Origin: Halobacillus sp. A1
GTDB taxonomy: Bacteria > Bacillota > Bacilli > Bacillales > Halobacillaceae
Direction of reading: 5' to 3'
DNA: 64,000 nt
Assembly: GCF_024189295.1 (NCBI RefSeq)
Contig: NZ_JAIZEN010000001.1
Span: 124,001-188,000, forward strand
Both the position numbers and the translations under genes were made by a program. The notes beneath the pieces are model-generated. The model did no database searches. It was not told the origin of the DNA and saw only the letters and a list, made by a program, of their open reading frames with translations. Numbering within the stretch: the stretch's first letter is position 1; each line of letters starts with the position of its first letter. Positions 43,514 through 52,958 of the stretch are shown in pieces.

Positions 43514-45067
43514 GTGAAGAATCTTAAATCAATTCGTCCGCTGGTATTCTTTCCAGCCTTTATTTTACTTTTAATTACCATTATCCTTAACTTTGTGAAT
43601 TACGACTGGTTTCTAAGCGTGACCACCACGGCTCAAAACTTTATGACCCAAGAAGTAGGCTGGGTCTTCAGTCTGGCTGGAGTAGGTTGTGTGGTACTGA
43701 TCATTTTTGCATACTTTTCACCTTTAGGTAATGTGAAAATCGGAGGAAAGGAAGCGAAACCTTTACTTAAAAAGAAAACGTGGTTCGCGATTACATTAAC
43801 GACAACGATTGCCGCAGGTATTTTATTCTGGGGAACTGCAGAGCCTATATCTCACTTAACTGCCCCTCCTGAATCCCTGGGAATTGAACCTATGTCAGCG
43901 GAAGCTGCGATTTTCGCTATGGAGACGCTGTATCTGCACTGGACATTCATCCCATATGCCTTCTATTCTGTTCCGACCATTGTATTTGCGTTTGCTTACT
44001 ATAATATGAGACGTTCATTTAGTGTAGGCGCTCAAATATCACCGGCTCTTAGAAACTATAACCAGGATAAAATTAACGGTATCGTTGATGCAGTCATTCT
44101 CTTTGCGGTTGCTGCCGCCATATCGTCTTCCTTTGGAACGTCTGTTATGAATATGGGGGGCGGCATCAATTCATTAACCGGTATTGATAATGATCGGGCG
44201 CTATGGATCGTCATTACGATTATTGGTACAATAGCTTTTATTATCTCTTCCAGTACTGGACTGATGAAAGGTATTCGAGTTCTAGCTGACTTTAATATTT
44301 ATTTGTATTATATTATTATTGCTGCGCTGATTATTTTAGGTCCGACCGTATTCATGTTCAGCATGGGGACAGAAAGCTTCGGCGGCTTCTTGTCCAACTT
44401 CTTTGAGAAAGCATTATTTACAGGCGGAACAGCAGAGGACACCTGGGCAAGCGGATGGACGACCTTCTACTGGTCCAACTGGATGGCCTGGGCACCTGTA
44501 ACAGCCGTCTTCCTAGCCAGAATCGCTTATGGTTACACAGTTAAAGAAGTTATCATGATGAACTTTGTTATTCCTGGATTTTTCAGTGTCATTTGGATGA
44601 CTGTGTTAGGCGGTACAGCGATCAACTTCCAAATGACAGGAAAAGTTGACATTGCGGCAATTATCGAGGAACAAGGAACAGGAGCAGCCGGCTATGCCGT
44701 CTTAAGTGAAATACCATTCGCGGGCGTTCTTATCGTTCTTTATTTACTAGCTGTTATGATTTCTTTTGTTACAGCGACTGACTCGACAACGAACGCGATG
44801 GCTAGTATCAGTGCCACTGGAATTACTGAGGGTGCTCAAGAGGCGCCCATATTCATCAAAATCACCTGGGGTGTCATCGTCGGAGCCGTAGCTTTGATTT
44901 TCATTTCCACACTCGGCATCGACGGTATTATGACGTTATCTTACTTAGGCGGATTTCCGGCCTTGTTCTTAGGGATACTGAGTATTCTTTCATTAATTGT
45001 CATCATGAGACAGCCGGCTAAGTTCGATCGTCACCTCCAGCAAGAAAAAGAAAGAAATTCAGCATAA
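43514..45067 (+). CDS. BCCT family transporter
   Basis: 517-residue betaine/carnitine/choline-family secondary transporter with twelve helices. The signature near GWTTFYWSNWMAWAPVTAV is recognisable but differs from the usual YWxWWxxWxP box by Asn in place of one Trp, so the ligand may not be a classical betaine. GTG 43514 is chosen because AAGGAGG lies six bases upstream. It closes the GlpP-linked operon and probably imports its substrate. Confidence 0.9.
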   Translation: MKNLKSIRPLVFFPAFILLLITIILNFVNYDWFLSVTTTAQNFMTQEVGWVFSLAGVGCVVLIIFAYFSPLGNVKIGGKEAKPLLKKKTWFAITLTTTIAAGILFWGTAEPISHLTAPPESLGIEPMSAEAAIFAMETLYLHWTFIPYAFYSVPTIVFAFAYYNMRRSFSVGAQISPALRNYNQDKINGIVDAVILFAVAAAISSSFGTSVMNMGGGINSLTGIDNDRALWIVITIIGTIAFIISSSTGLMKGIRVLADFNIYLYYIIIAALIILGPTVFMFSMGTESFGGFLSNFFEKALFTGGTAEDTWASGWTTFYWSNWMAWAPVTAVFLARIAYGYTVKEVIMMNFVIPGFFSVIWMTVLGGTAINFQMTGKVDIAAIIEEQGTGAAGYAVLSEIPFAGVLIVLYLLAVMISFVTATDSTTNAMASISATGITEGAQEAPIFIKITWGVIVGAVALIFISTLGIDGIMTLSYLGGFPALFLGILSILSLIVIMRQPAKFDRHLQQEKERNSA

Positions 45068-45072
45068 AACAA

Positions 45073-45106
45073 AAACCAGCTCTCCTGCGCAGGAGAGCTG
45101 GTTTTC
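45073..45106 (+). terminator. Terminator of GlpP-linked operon
   Basis: A 32-bp perfect palindrome (AACCAGCTCTCCTGC and its complement) followed by TTTTC. Confidence 0.9.
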
Positions 45107-45239
45107 TGTATTAATACAAGTAGACCAATGATGTTAACGCGGTCGATAAACCCTTAGTTGATCATACGGATTCCGCAGATTTTAGGTAGATCAATGAAAA
45201 AGAGATTAAAATTATCCTTCAGCTGTCCATGACCATTAA

Positions 45240-46532
45240 TCAGCTGCACGCCTGTTTCAATTTCGCGACCTGATCATCATAGTATTCCCGGTCCAACCTT
45301 TCAAGTTGATCATCATCGACAGATCTCATAATATATTGACCAAATTCCCAAACGTCTTTCTTGATGGCTTCGCGGTTAACGAGCGCTATTTTATACAAAG
45401 CTTCTAATATACCAGTCATGACAGAGATATCATGCTTTCCATAAATTCTCATCTGGTAAAAGCTTTTATATAAATATTCCCTATAAGATAAAGGCTCTAA
45501 TATGATGCGGAGTTCATCTTCGTCATCGGCATAATAACGGATCGGCTCATACACTTCTCCTAACTCAGCTAGCAGCGATCCAATGCGGTTGATGCAGTTG
45601 ATAGCTGTATGAGGATCATTGATGCTCGGAGAAATAGCCTTTACGGAGATTTCTACCAGCTTTTGCAGGGAGAACTCGATATCCTGCAGATCTGTCCGTT
45701 CGTTTCCAAGCCATACATATCCTTCTCCCCACTCTTCCTTGATTTTTGTCTTTTCTTCAGACCAATAGTAGAAAAGCGGCATCCCTTTTTGAACATAAGA
45801 TCCGACAAAAAAATTTGCTTCTAATAATACGTTGTGCTGTTTAGCCCACTTAATCAAAGGCTGCATCATGACTCCTTGCGTATATCCTGAACGCTGGGCA
45901 TAGATGGCACGTTTTTCATGTCTTTTTCGATGGTTAATAGCTTCTTCCTCCCATTCAGTTCTCTCAATGTAATCTTTTTCCCGGTAGGTTTTGTGGATGA
46001 CTTTGGAAGTGCTTGAGCGGATTTGTCCAATCAAGTTATTCACTTGCACGAAGCGGGACGAGTGGTGAATGAATAACACGAAAAACCCTAAACATATGAT
46101 GGCTACGACAGCGGTTATAAAAGGGCTGAGCAACGCTTTATTCTTTTCTTCCCCCAAGAGAAGCAGCGTAATTAATACATACACAATTCCAAAAGAATAA
46201 ACGCCCAATACGTGCTGTGTCACCCGGCTTCTCATAAAATCCTGCAGAGTACGTGGAGAGAATTGGGTCGTATACGTTGTCAATACGACCATGATTGTTG
46301 AGAAACTGATGGTCGTCATTGTCAAAATTCCTGTTATCAAAGCTCCGTACATTGCCTGTGCTGAACTATTATCCATTAAAAAGATTGCCGGAATATTTTC
46401 TTTAATTGATGGTGTCATCCATAAGTCTATCATCGTGACCAGTGAAACGCTGAGAATAGCGAATAAACTATATATGACGGGAAGAAACCAAAAACTATCT
46501 CGCAGGTGTACCCATGTTTTTTCTTTGTTCAT
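45240..46532 (-). CDS. DUF2254 membrane protein
   Basis: 430 residues with four membrane helices in the first 155 residues and a large cytosolic domain. SVKAISPSINDPHTAINCI is the hallmark of DUF2254. GALITGILTMTTISFSTIMVVLTTYTTQFSPRTL in the membrane part is also typical. Function unknown. The ATG follows AAGGTGAG. Monocistronic, convergent with the BCCT gene. Confidence 0.88.
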   Translation of the reverse strand: MNKEKTWVHLRDSFWFLPVIYSLFAILSVSLVTMIDLWMTPSIKENIPAIFLMDNSSAQAMYGALITGILTMTTISFSTIMVVLTTYTTQFSPRTLQDFMRSRVTQHVLGVYSFGIVYVLITLLLLGEEKNKALLSPFITAVVAIICLGFFVLFIHHSSRFVQVNNLIGQIRSSTSKVIHKTYREKDYIERTEWEEEAINHRKRHEKRAIYAQRSGYTQGVMMQPLIKWAKQHNVLLEANFFVGSYVQKGMPLFYYWSEEKTKIKEEWGEGYVWLGNERTDLQDIEFSLQKLVEISVKAISPSINDPHTAINCINRIGSLLAELGEVYEPIRYYADDEDELRIILEPLSYREYLYKSFYQMRIYGKHDISVMTGILEALYKIALVNREAIKKDVWEFGQYIMRSVDDDQLERLDREYYDDQVAKLKQACS

Positions 46533-46812
46533 ACCTGACTCACCTTTTCCTTCGTAAACTGATTTTTATAAGCTTCCCTAGTTTGCACGAAGTTTCCTCA
46601 ACTCGCAATGATTTCAACGTTATGCTAAATTTTTACACGGTTTTCTTTTATCATTGGCCAATTGCTCTTAATGTATGATTGAATGCCGCATGAAAGACGG
46701 TGGGAAGAGACTTTCTCCAAACGTTCAGCCTCCTTTACGTTTAATGTAGAGAAAAGAAGGAGAAAGAAGATTACACTAATGAATCTGACAAAGATTAGAG
46801 GAGGCACTTCCA

Positions 46813-48045
46813 ATGGATGAATGTACAATCTCACAACCATTCCAATTGAAAGATAAAAGAACGACATTTAAAAACCGGATTGTTAAATCTGCGATGAGTG
46901 AGGGACTCGCTTCAAAAGGTCATCTTCCAGATATTTCGATGTTCCGGCTGTATGAAGCCTGGGCAAAGGGCGGAGCGGGTTTGGTCATTACCGGGAATGT
47001 AATGGTCGATAGAAGTGCCCTTGGAGAACCACGCAATGTAGTGTTAGAAGATGATGAACATTTGGATTCCTTTAAAAAGTGGGCGGAAGCAGGGACGCAG
47101 AATGATACCCATTTGTGGATGCAAATCAATCATCCGGGCAAACAGGTGATCAAAGGGGTGACTAAAGAAGCTGTAGCTCCGTCTGCCGTAAATTTTGATC
47201 CTAAGCTACAGCGTTTTTTTCCGAAAAGCAGAGCTCTTACACAAAATGAAATCAAAGAGATCATTGGTCGGTTTGCCACGACCGCTAAGCATGCCCAGCG
47301 TGCGGGTTTCACGGGAGTGCAAATTCACGCTGCTCATGGATATTTGATCAGTCAGTTCCTTTCACCCCGTCACAATCAGAGGGAGGATGAGTGGGGAGGA
47401 CCTATAGCCAATCGGTTCAAGTTTTTGCGGGAAATTTACCAGGCCATTCGCACGGAAGTAGGTGAGGGTTTTCCGATAGGAGTTAAAATCAACAGTTCTG
47501 ACTTTATGAAAGCGGGATTCAGCGAAGAAGAGTCCCAATTTGTCATTCAGGAATTAGATCGAATCGGTGTGGACCTTATCGAAATTTCGGGAGGGACGTA
47601 TGAAAAGCCGAATATGACTGGAAAAAACGTGAAGCCTTCCACTTTAGAACGTGAGGCTTACTTCCTGGCGTACGCCGAACAGCTAAAAAAGAAAACAGAT
47701 ATCCCTCTTGTTTTGACCGGAGGGTTCAGGACACGAGCCGGCATGAACCGAGCTTTGAGAGATGGGGCGACCGATTGTATTGGGCTGGCAAGGCCGATGG
47801 CGGTATACCCTGATTACCCGAACCGATTGTTTCAGAATCGTGCTGGGGCTATTTCAATTTCTCCTATCAAAACTGGAATTGGCCTGATTGATGATAAAGC
47901 TCTGCTGGAATTGACGTGGTACAGTCAGCAGCTGGATAGAATAGGACAAGGAAAACCCACGAAGCCGGAATTCTCGCCGATCCTATCACTCATGCTTACC
48001 GTTGTAAAAAATGGGAGAGATGTTTTTCAGAAAAGAAGAGAATAA
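46813..48045 (+). CDS. NADH:flavin oxidoreductase (old yellow enzyme family)
   Basis: 410-residue FMN-dependent (beta/alpha)8-barrel ene-reductase family member. FKNRIVKSAMSEG at the N-terminus, QINHPGKQ, the substrate-binding HAAHGYLISQFLSP, NKR-type WGGPIANRFKFL and LTGGFRTRAGM are all canonical. Compared with 2,4-dienoyl-CoA reductases it lacks the Fe-S and second flavin domains. It would reduce activated C=C bonds. AGGAGG precedes the ATG. Confidence 0.9.
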   Translation: MDECTISQPFQLKDKRTTFKNRIVKSAMSEGLASKGHLPDISMFRLYEAWAKGGAGLVITGNVMVDRSALGEPRNVVLEDDEHLDSFKKWAEAGTQNDTHLWMQINHPGKQVIKGVTKEAVAPSAVNFDPKLQRFFPKSRALTQNEIKEIIGRFATTAKHAQRAGFTGVQIHAAHGYLISQFLSPRHNQREDEWGGPIANRFKFLREIYQAIRTEVGEGFPIGVKINSSDFMKAGFSEEESQFVIQELDRIGVDLIEISGGTYEKPNMTGKNVKPSTLEREAYFLAYAEQLKKKTDIPLVLTGGFRTRAGMNRALRDGATDCIGLARPMAVYPDYPNRLFQNRAGAISISPIKTGIGLIDDKALLELTWYSQQLDRIGQGKPTKPEFSPILSLMLTVVKNGRDVFQKRRE

Positions 48046-48109
48046 AAATGCTGTGTAAGCAGCTTGGCTACTATGAAGTATCTTTGTAACTATACCAAAG
48101 GCTAGCGCA

Positions 48110-48148
48110 GGGGCAAAGTAAATGTTGATAAATTTGCCCCCATGTTTT
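48110..48148 (+). terminator. Terminator of the OYE gene
   Basis: GGGGCAAA pairs with TTTGCCCC, followed by a T-rich tract. Confidence 0.65.
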
Positions 48149-48285
48149 CGAGAGTGAATTTGTTCAGCTTTGAGAAAAAATCTCATGAAAAATTCCCTGA
48201 ATATGTTTAATTAAAGTTTATTTAGGAGATTGTGTTGGGAATGAATTATTTTATCAATATAGAAATATAGAGGGGAGGAACTTTA

Positions 48286-49810
48286 ATGAAAAAGAAAAAC
48301 TTAATCGATTATAAAATTTTTGTACCGTCTTTATTGATCATCATTGCGATCAGTATACCTTTTGCCATGTATGAAGCAGAATCATTAGAGGTCCTGAACT
48401 CGACTTTCGATTACACAGCTGGGGCTATTTATGGTACGGATTGATCCTGGTGGCGGCGGGTCTGTTTTTATCATTCTCCAAATATGGTCAAGTCGTTTTA
48501 GGTGATCCGAAAGAAAAACCTCGATTTTCATTGTTCGAGTATGCCTCGATTCTCATAGCGATGGGGGTAGGATCCACCATCATGCGGACAGGGATGCTTG
48601 AATGGACGTCCGTAGCAAATGACCCTCCGGTTGGGGTCGAAGCTGGTTCCCCGGAAGCTCTCTTGTGGGGAAATGCATACAGCATGTTCCTATGGGGGTT
48701 TCAGGTTTTTGCGATTTTCGTTATGATCGCACCGGCCATGGGGTACATTCTCCATGTGCGAAAGAGACCGTTAATGAGGATCTCAGAAGCTTCCCGAGTC
48801 TTATTCGGTGATAAATTTACGGATGGACTCGGCGGAAAACTATTAGATATCATTTTTCTTATCAGTATATTAGCAGGAGCAGCTGTGACTCTTGGTCTCG
48901 GAGCACCGATTATTACGCACAACCTATCATCCCTGTTTGGAATCGAAGTAACATTCGGACTGACCTTGATTGTAACCATCATCTGGGTATTTATGTTTTC
49001 CATTAGTGCATACTTAGGAGTTGAAAAAGGAATCAAACGGTTAAGTACATTTAATATGTATTTGGCTGGTCTTTTTGCGATTTTCATCGTCCTGGCCGGA
49101 CCAGGCGTATTCATTTTGGACTATTTCACTGAGAGTGTTTCTTTCTTGCTCTCTAATTATCTTGATATATCATTGAACACAGCAGCAGTGACGCCATCAG
49201 AAACGACACATATCCAGAGTAATACGGTGTTCTGGTTTGCTTATAGTGCGACGTGGGCGATGCTCCATAGTGTTTTTGCTGCAAAAATTTCCAAAGGAAG
49301 AACGATCAAAGAAATGATCCTTACGTACTTCCTTGCGCCGACCTTGATCTCCTGGATTGCGACAGGTGTCCTGGGAGGATTAGGGGTACACAGATACTTG
49401 TCCGGTGAGCTTGCGGTGCTAGATCTCGTCAAGGAGGGCGAGTCGATGGCTGCCATTCCTGAGATCTTATCCACTCTTCCTCTTGGGGGCTTGCGATTGT
49501 CATCTTTATGATTGTCGCATTGGTATTCTTGACGACTACCCTGGATTCGACGACGTATACGGTCGCAGCGTATACAAGTACGAGAGATATGAGTAAGTAT
49601 GAGCCTCCTAAAATATTACGCATAGTTGTTGCCGGCGTCATTACTGCACTTGCACTTGTGCTCATGCGAATCGGTGGCCTTGCTCCGTTAGAAGTAATTT
49701 CAGGTTTGATGGGACTTCCGATTATCTTCATTCAATTCCTGTTGATTTATGCTGCCAAACGGATGATCGATCAGGATAAAGCTTGGAAATATAATATAAG
49801 AGAAGACTAA
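48286..49810 (+). pseudogene. BCCT family transporter gene with two frameshifts
   Basis: ATG 48286 (ribosome site GAGGGGAGG) opens a frame through the first membrane helix and stops at 48442. The matching continuation SWGYLWYGLILVAAGLFLSF is in the next frame from about 48414. That frame ends at 49510, and LAIVIFMIVALVFLTTTLDS continues in a third frame from about 49490 to 49810. Each break is explained by one missing base, the second beside a G5 run. Joined, it is a BCCT protein of about 508 residues. The substrate-box helix reads FWFAYSATWAMLHSVFAAKI, lacking most of the usual tryptophans. Confidence 0.8.
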
Positions 49811-49957
49811 GATTAGAAGATAATCCACTCGTTAGTAAAAACTGGCGGGTGGTTTTTTCGGTGATGAAGACTAGCAGACTAGTAGTTCATAGAGGTAAAA
49901 CTATGAAACGCATGTTAAAATAAACTAAAGAAACATGGTGAAAAAGGGGGGGAGAAC

Positions 49958-50620
49958 ATGCCGAAAAAAAAGAGTGAACCAAAATTCAAACGGGCTTTAC
50001 TCGGTACTTTTTTTAAGTATATTCTCCCTATCATGTTACTGGCCGGTGTCATTCATACACTTTCTAATAGCACCATAGGCGATGGAGTATCCGATAATCT
50101 TACCAGTGGCAGCACAGATAATTTGTCTCAGGATGTCCTTCAATATGAAGAAACGGTGGACAAGTACGCAAAAGAAGAAGGGATTGAAGAACACGTTGAT
50201 ATTCTATTGGCCATCATGATGCAGGAATCCGGGGGGAAAGGCGATGATCCTATGCAGGCTTCTGAATCTCTTTGTGGTTCTGTAGGCTGTATCGATGACC
50301 CTGAACGATCGATACAGCAAGGTGTTTCTCATTTTGCTCAAACCCTGGATCAAGCTGATCAGGACGTGAAGTTAGCGTTACAGTCCTATAACTTCGGTTC
50401 TGGTTTCATCGATTTCGTCATGGAAAACGGCGGGGAATATACGCAGGAATTAGCGATAGAATTCTCCGCGATGAAGTATGATGAGTTAGAGCACACAGGT
50501 GATTACAGCTGTCTCCGTTCAGAAGCCGTCCAATATGATGCCTGTTACGGTGATATTTATTACGTAGATGCAGTACTGGGATATTATGATTCTTTGGATG
50601 GCAGTGAAGATGTCTTATAA
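49958..50620 (+). CDS. Lysozyme-like/lytic transglycosylase domain membrane protein
   Basis: 220 residues: an N-terminal basic stretch and one membrane anchor (about 16-35), then a lysozyme-like domain of the CwlT type. The catalytic glutamate is in LLAIMMQESGGKGDDPMQASES, and ALQSYNFGSGFIDFV is the usual second motif. It would cleave peptidoglycan glycan strands outside the membrane. AAAGGGGGGGAG precedes the ATG. Confidence 0.85.
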   Translation: MPKKKSEPKFKRALLGTFFKYILPIMLLAGVIHTLSNSTIGDGVSDNLTSGSTDNLSQDVLQYEETVDKYAKEEGIEEHVDILLAIMMQESGGKGDDPMQASESLCGSVGCIDDPERSIQQGVSHFAQTLDQADQDVKLALQSYNFGSGFIDFVMENGGEYTQELAIEFSAMKYDELEHTGDYSCLRSEAVQYDACYGDIYYVDAVLGYYDSLDGSEDVL

Positions 50621-50626
50621 TTATGG

Positions 50627-50664
50627 AAAAGCGTTCAGAATAGTACCTCTGAACGCTTTTTTTG
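50627..50664 (+). terminator. Terminator of lysozyme-like gene
   Basis: AAAAGCGTTCAGA pairs perfectly with TCTGAACGCTTTT followed by a T run. Confidence 0.9.
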
Positions 50665-50850
50665 TTGCCGTGAAATTTCTGTGCCTGCTGTTTTAGTCGT
50701 CTAAGACTGAATCGTTCAAAGGTTTTTACGAATCGTCGGATTTTAAAAAATCTACCTGCTGAGGCTGCTTAATTTCCTTGCGTCCTGTATAGAATCCAGA
50801 GCCGAAACGCACAATAAGACCGCCTAATCAGAAAAGAAGGAGGAATGGAA

Positions 50851-51939
50851 ATGAATATTGCGATTATGGGGGCTGGATTATCGGGACTGGCCTGTGCTTT
50901 GACTCTGGAAAAGTATGGATATGAAGCTGATATTTTTGAAAGGCGCGGGATGGTAGGTGATCGTTTTGTCATTGCCGAAGCGATGTTTTCCATGTTTCAT
51001 ACTCCTTATGATGATGCAATTAAATTTCTGTCTGAAACCCACGATATTCATTTGAAACCTTCTAGTAATATTCAAAAAATATACGTGCATTCTGAAAAAG
51101 AGTCATCTTATATCGAAGGCCATTTGGGATTTGTTAATATGAGAGGCAAACACTTGGAATCTTTTGAGAAGCAGATGGCCGCACAACTCAAAGGAAATAT
51201 AAAGTTTAATCAAGAAGTAACCTACGATGAAATTTCTAAAGAATACACTCATGTGGTTATGAGTACCGGAGATGCGTTAGATACAAAAAAACTGCAGACA
51301 TATGACACAGCGTTCAAAGCTTCTTTTAAAGGTGCAGTAGTTGAAGGGGATTTTAACCAGACAGAAGCCCATTCATTTTTTAACTACGAATATGCCCCTA
51401 AAGGGATGGGCTACATACTTTCTCATTCTGATCGTGAAGCGAGCATCGTACTCGTCTATCCTCAATACTCAGAAAATAAAGGTCTCGATAAAGAACAATT
51501 GTGGCAAAAGTTTTTGGCGGATTGCACTAAAAGATTAGATCAAGAATTCACATTAGTGAATGAATATTCTCTTGAGGATTACCGAATAGGCAAAACGGAA
51601 ACTCCGAGGATTGGAAATACGTTTTTTGTCGGTAACTGCTGGGGATCAATTACTCCTGTATTCGGCTTCGGGCAATTTGAATCGATATTGACAGGGATTT
51701 ATGCCGCTCATGATATCGTTGGAATAGGAAGCTATGAGAAGCTTGTTCAACCACTTTATCAGTCTTACCATGATTCTCTTACACTTCGCAGGATGATGGA
51801 GAAATTCGATAATAAACAACTTGATCGTATCACTAAAGCTCTAGATAACAAATTGGTTGAAGAACTTATCACTAATAAAAATATAAATGCATTAAAAATT
51901 CTGAGCAAGATCGTCCACCCGTTCAGCCGACAGTCTTAA
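50851..51939 (+). CDS. FAD-dependent oxidoreductase, NAD(P)-binding Rossmann type
   Basis: 362 residues. It opens with the dinucleotide-binding IAIMGAGLSGLACALTLEKYG and an acidic residue at the end of the second strand (FERR). The late motif NTFFVGNCWGSITPVFGFGQFESILTG is where the FAD ribityl contact usually lies. The rest is divergent from monoamine oxidases and geranylgeranyl reductases, so the substrate is open. Start ATG 50851 is better spaced from AAGGAGGA than the in-frame ATG at 50845. Confidence 0.75.
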   Translation: MNIAIMGAGLSGLACALTLEKYGYEADIFERRGMVGDRFVIAEAMFSMFHTPYDDAIKFLSETHDIHLKPSSNIQKIYVHSEKESSYIEGHLGFVNMRGKHLESFEKQMAAQLKGNIKFNQEVTYDEISKEYTHVVMSTGDALDTKKLQTYDTAFKASFKGAVVEGDFNQTEAHSFFNYEYAPKGMGYILSHSDREASIVLVYPQYSENKGLDKEQLWQKFLADCTKRLDQEFTLVNEYSLEDYRIGKTETPRIGNTFFVGNCWGSITPVFGFGQFESILTGIYAAHDIVGIGSYEKLVQPLYQSYHDSLTLRRMMEKFDNKQLDRITKALDNKLVEELITNKNINALKILSKIVHPFSRQS

Positions 51940-52020
51940 GCGTGGAAAACTGAATGAAATAGTGATTAAAAACTTCTCTTTTAAGTAAGGATCTGTCAGA
52001 AGAGTTATTATACAAACTGG

Positions 52021-52118
52021 CAGGATAGTGGAAGACTTGATTTTGAGATAGTATGGGTTCGTTGCCGTGTTGATAGTCAAGGGTTGTTGGGAAGCTACTC
52101 GCTTTCCTGTGGGGTATC
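52021..52118. repeat. Modular intergenic repeat, half copy
   Basis: An outer arm (GGCAGGATAG...GGGTTCGTTGCC, 52019-52066) precedes inner arm GGGTTGTTGGGAAGCT (52081-52096) and core start ACTCGCTTTCCTGTGGGG. It is the same arm set as copy B at 24.2-24.6 kb, but the right half is missing. Confidence 0.7.
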
Positions 52119-52145
52119 TGCTGTTCCGTCATCATGATGAGTGGA

Positions 52146-52269
52146 AGGTGGTTTTAGGAATGGACTCGCTTTCCGTGGGAGTGCGGTGAGCTTCCTCAGG
52201 CTGCCGCCTTCCGGGATCTCACCATTCACTCTCATCCCACAGGAGTCTCGCCCATTCCTAAAACCACCT
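52146..52269. repeat. Modular intergenic repeat, complete copy D
   Basis: Perfect 18-bp arms AGGTGGTTTTAGGAATGG (52146-52163) and its complement (52252-52269) enclose the core (ACTCGCTTTCCGTGGGAGTG ... CCCACAGGAGTCTCGC). This is the cleanest copy in the window. Confidence 0.85.
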
Positions 52270-52546
52270 AACTTATATTAAGAGACGGAACTAAGAAAAG
52301 AGAAGCAAAAAAAATCTTTTGTACCAACGTTTCCGCCGCCTCTCACTATAGATGTGCTTTCTCGAAATCGCCTGGATAAGAACTTTCACACTTATAGTGG
52401 GAGCATTAAACTCCAGTGCTCTGGTTATAGCATTTTAGTTTTAAAACTTCCTGCACTTCGAGGTAGTTCCAAGCGTTTTCTTGCATACATAAGTCCCGGT
52501 GGTTATCACTTAAAAACAGTTATTTTTTATGTGAAGCACCAACTAA

Positions 52547-52747
52547 GATGTTTCCGTTATCCTCACAAAAGCAAGAAGGTCCGGGAAATTGCGAGACTCC
52601 TATGGGAGAACAGTACATGGTGAGATCCCGGAGGGCGTCAGCCCGAGGAAGCTCACCGTACGCCCATGGAAAGCGAGTGATTTCCCGGACCTTCAAGCTC
52701 TATTTTTGTGGCGGAAACAGTCCGAACATCTCGAAACTGAGTCTTTT
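52547..52747. repeat. Modular intergenic repeat, complete copy E
   Basis: Inner arms GAAGGTCCGGGAAAT (52575-52589) and ATTTCCCGGACCTTC (52680-52694) enclose the core in inverted orientation relative to copy D. The outer arm CGGAAACAGTCCGAACATCT...GAGTCTTTT follows at 52712-52747, partly matched by GATGTTTCCGTTAT at 52547. Between copies D and E and up to the tgl start no gene is seen; short open frames run through the repeats. Confidence 0.8.
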
Positions 52748-52958
52748 GTTGTTTTAATCCGAAATAAACCTTATAAATTATGGTGGAATTTATAATACAA
52801 TTTCACAAGCAAATCGATATGGGTGTTGGAGTCCCTGTAATAGTAAGGAGCCAGTTACTTTTTGAGAGCTTCTTTCATATTTTTAACAAGTATACCTTTA
52901 GTATAGAATAAGCTTTAGATAAGAGGATTATCCACTGAAAAGCAGAAAGAGGTGTAAG

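Noticed and set aside
52354-52795. Three overlapping open frames of 68-89 codons
   Set aside because: They lie in the modular repeat copy E and its flanks and look like repeat sequence, not protein.
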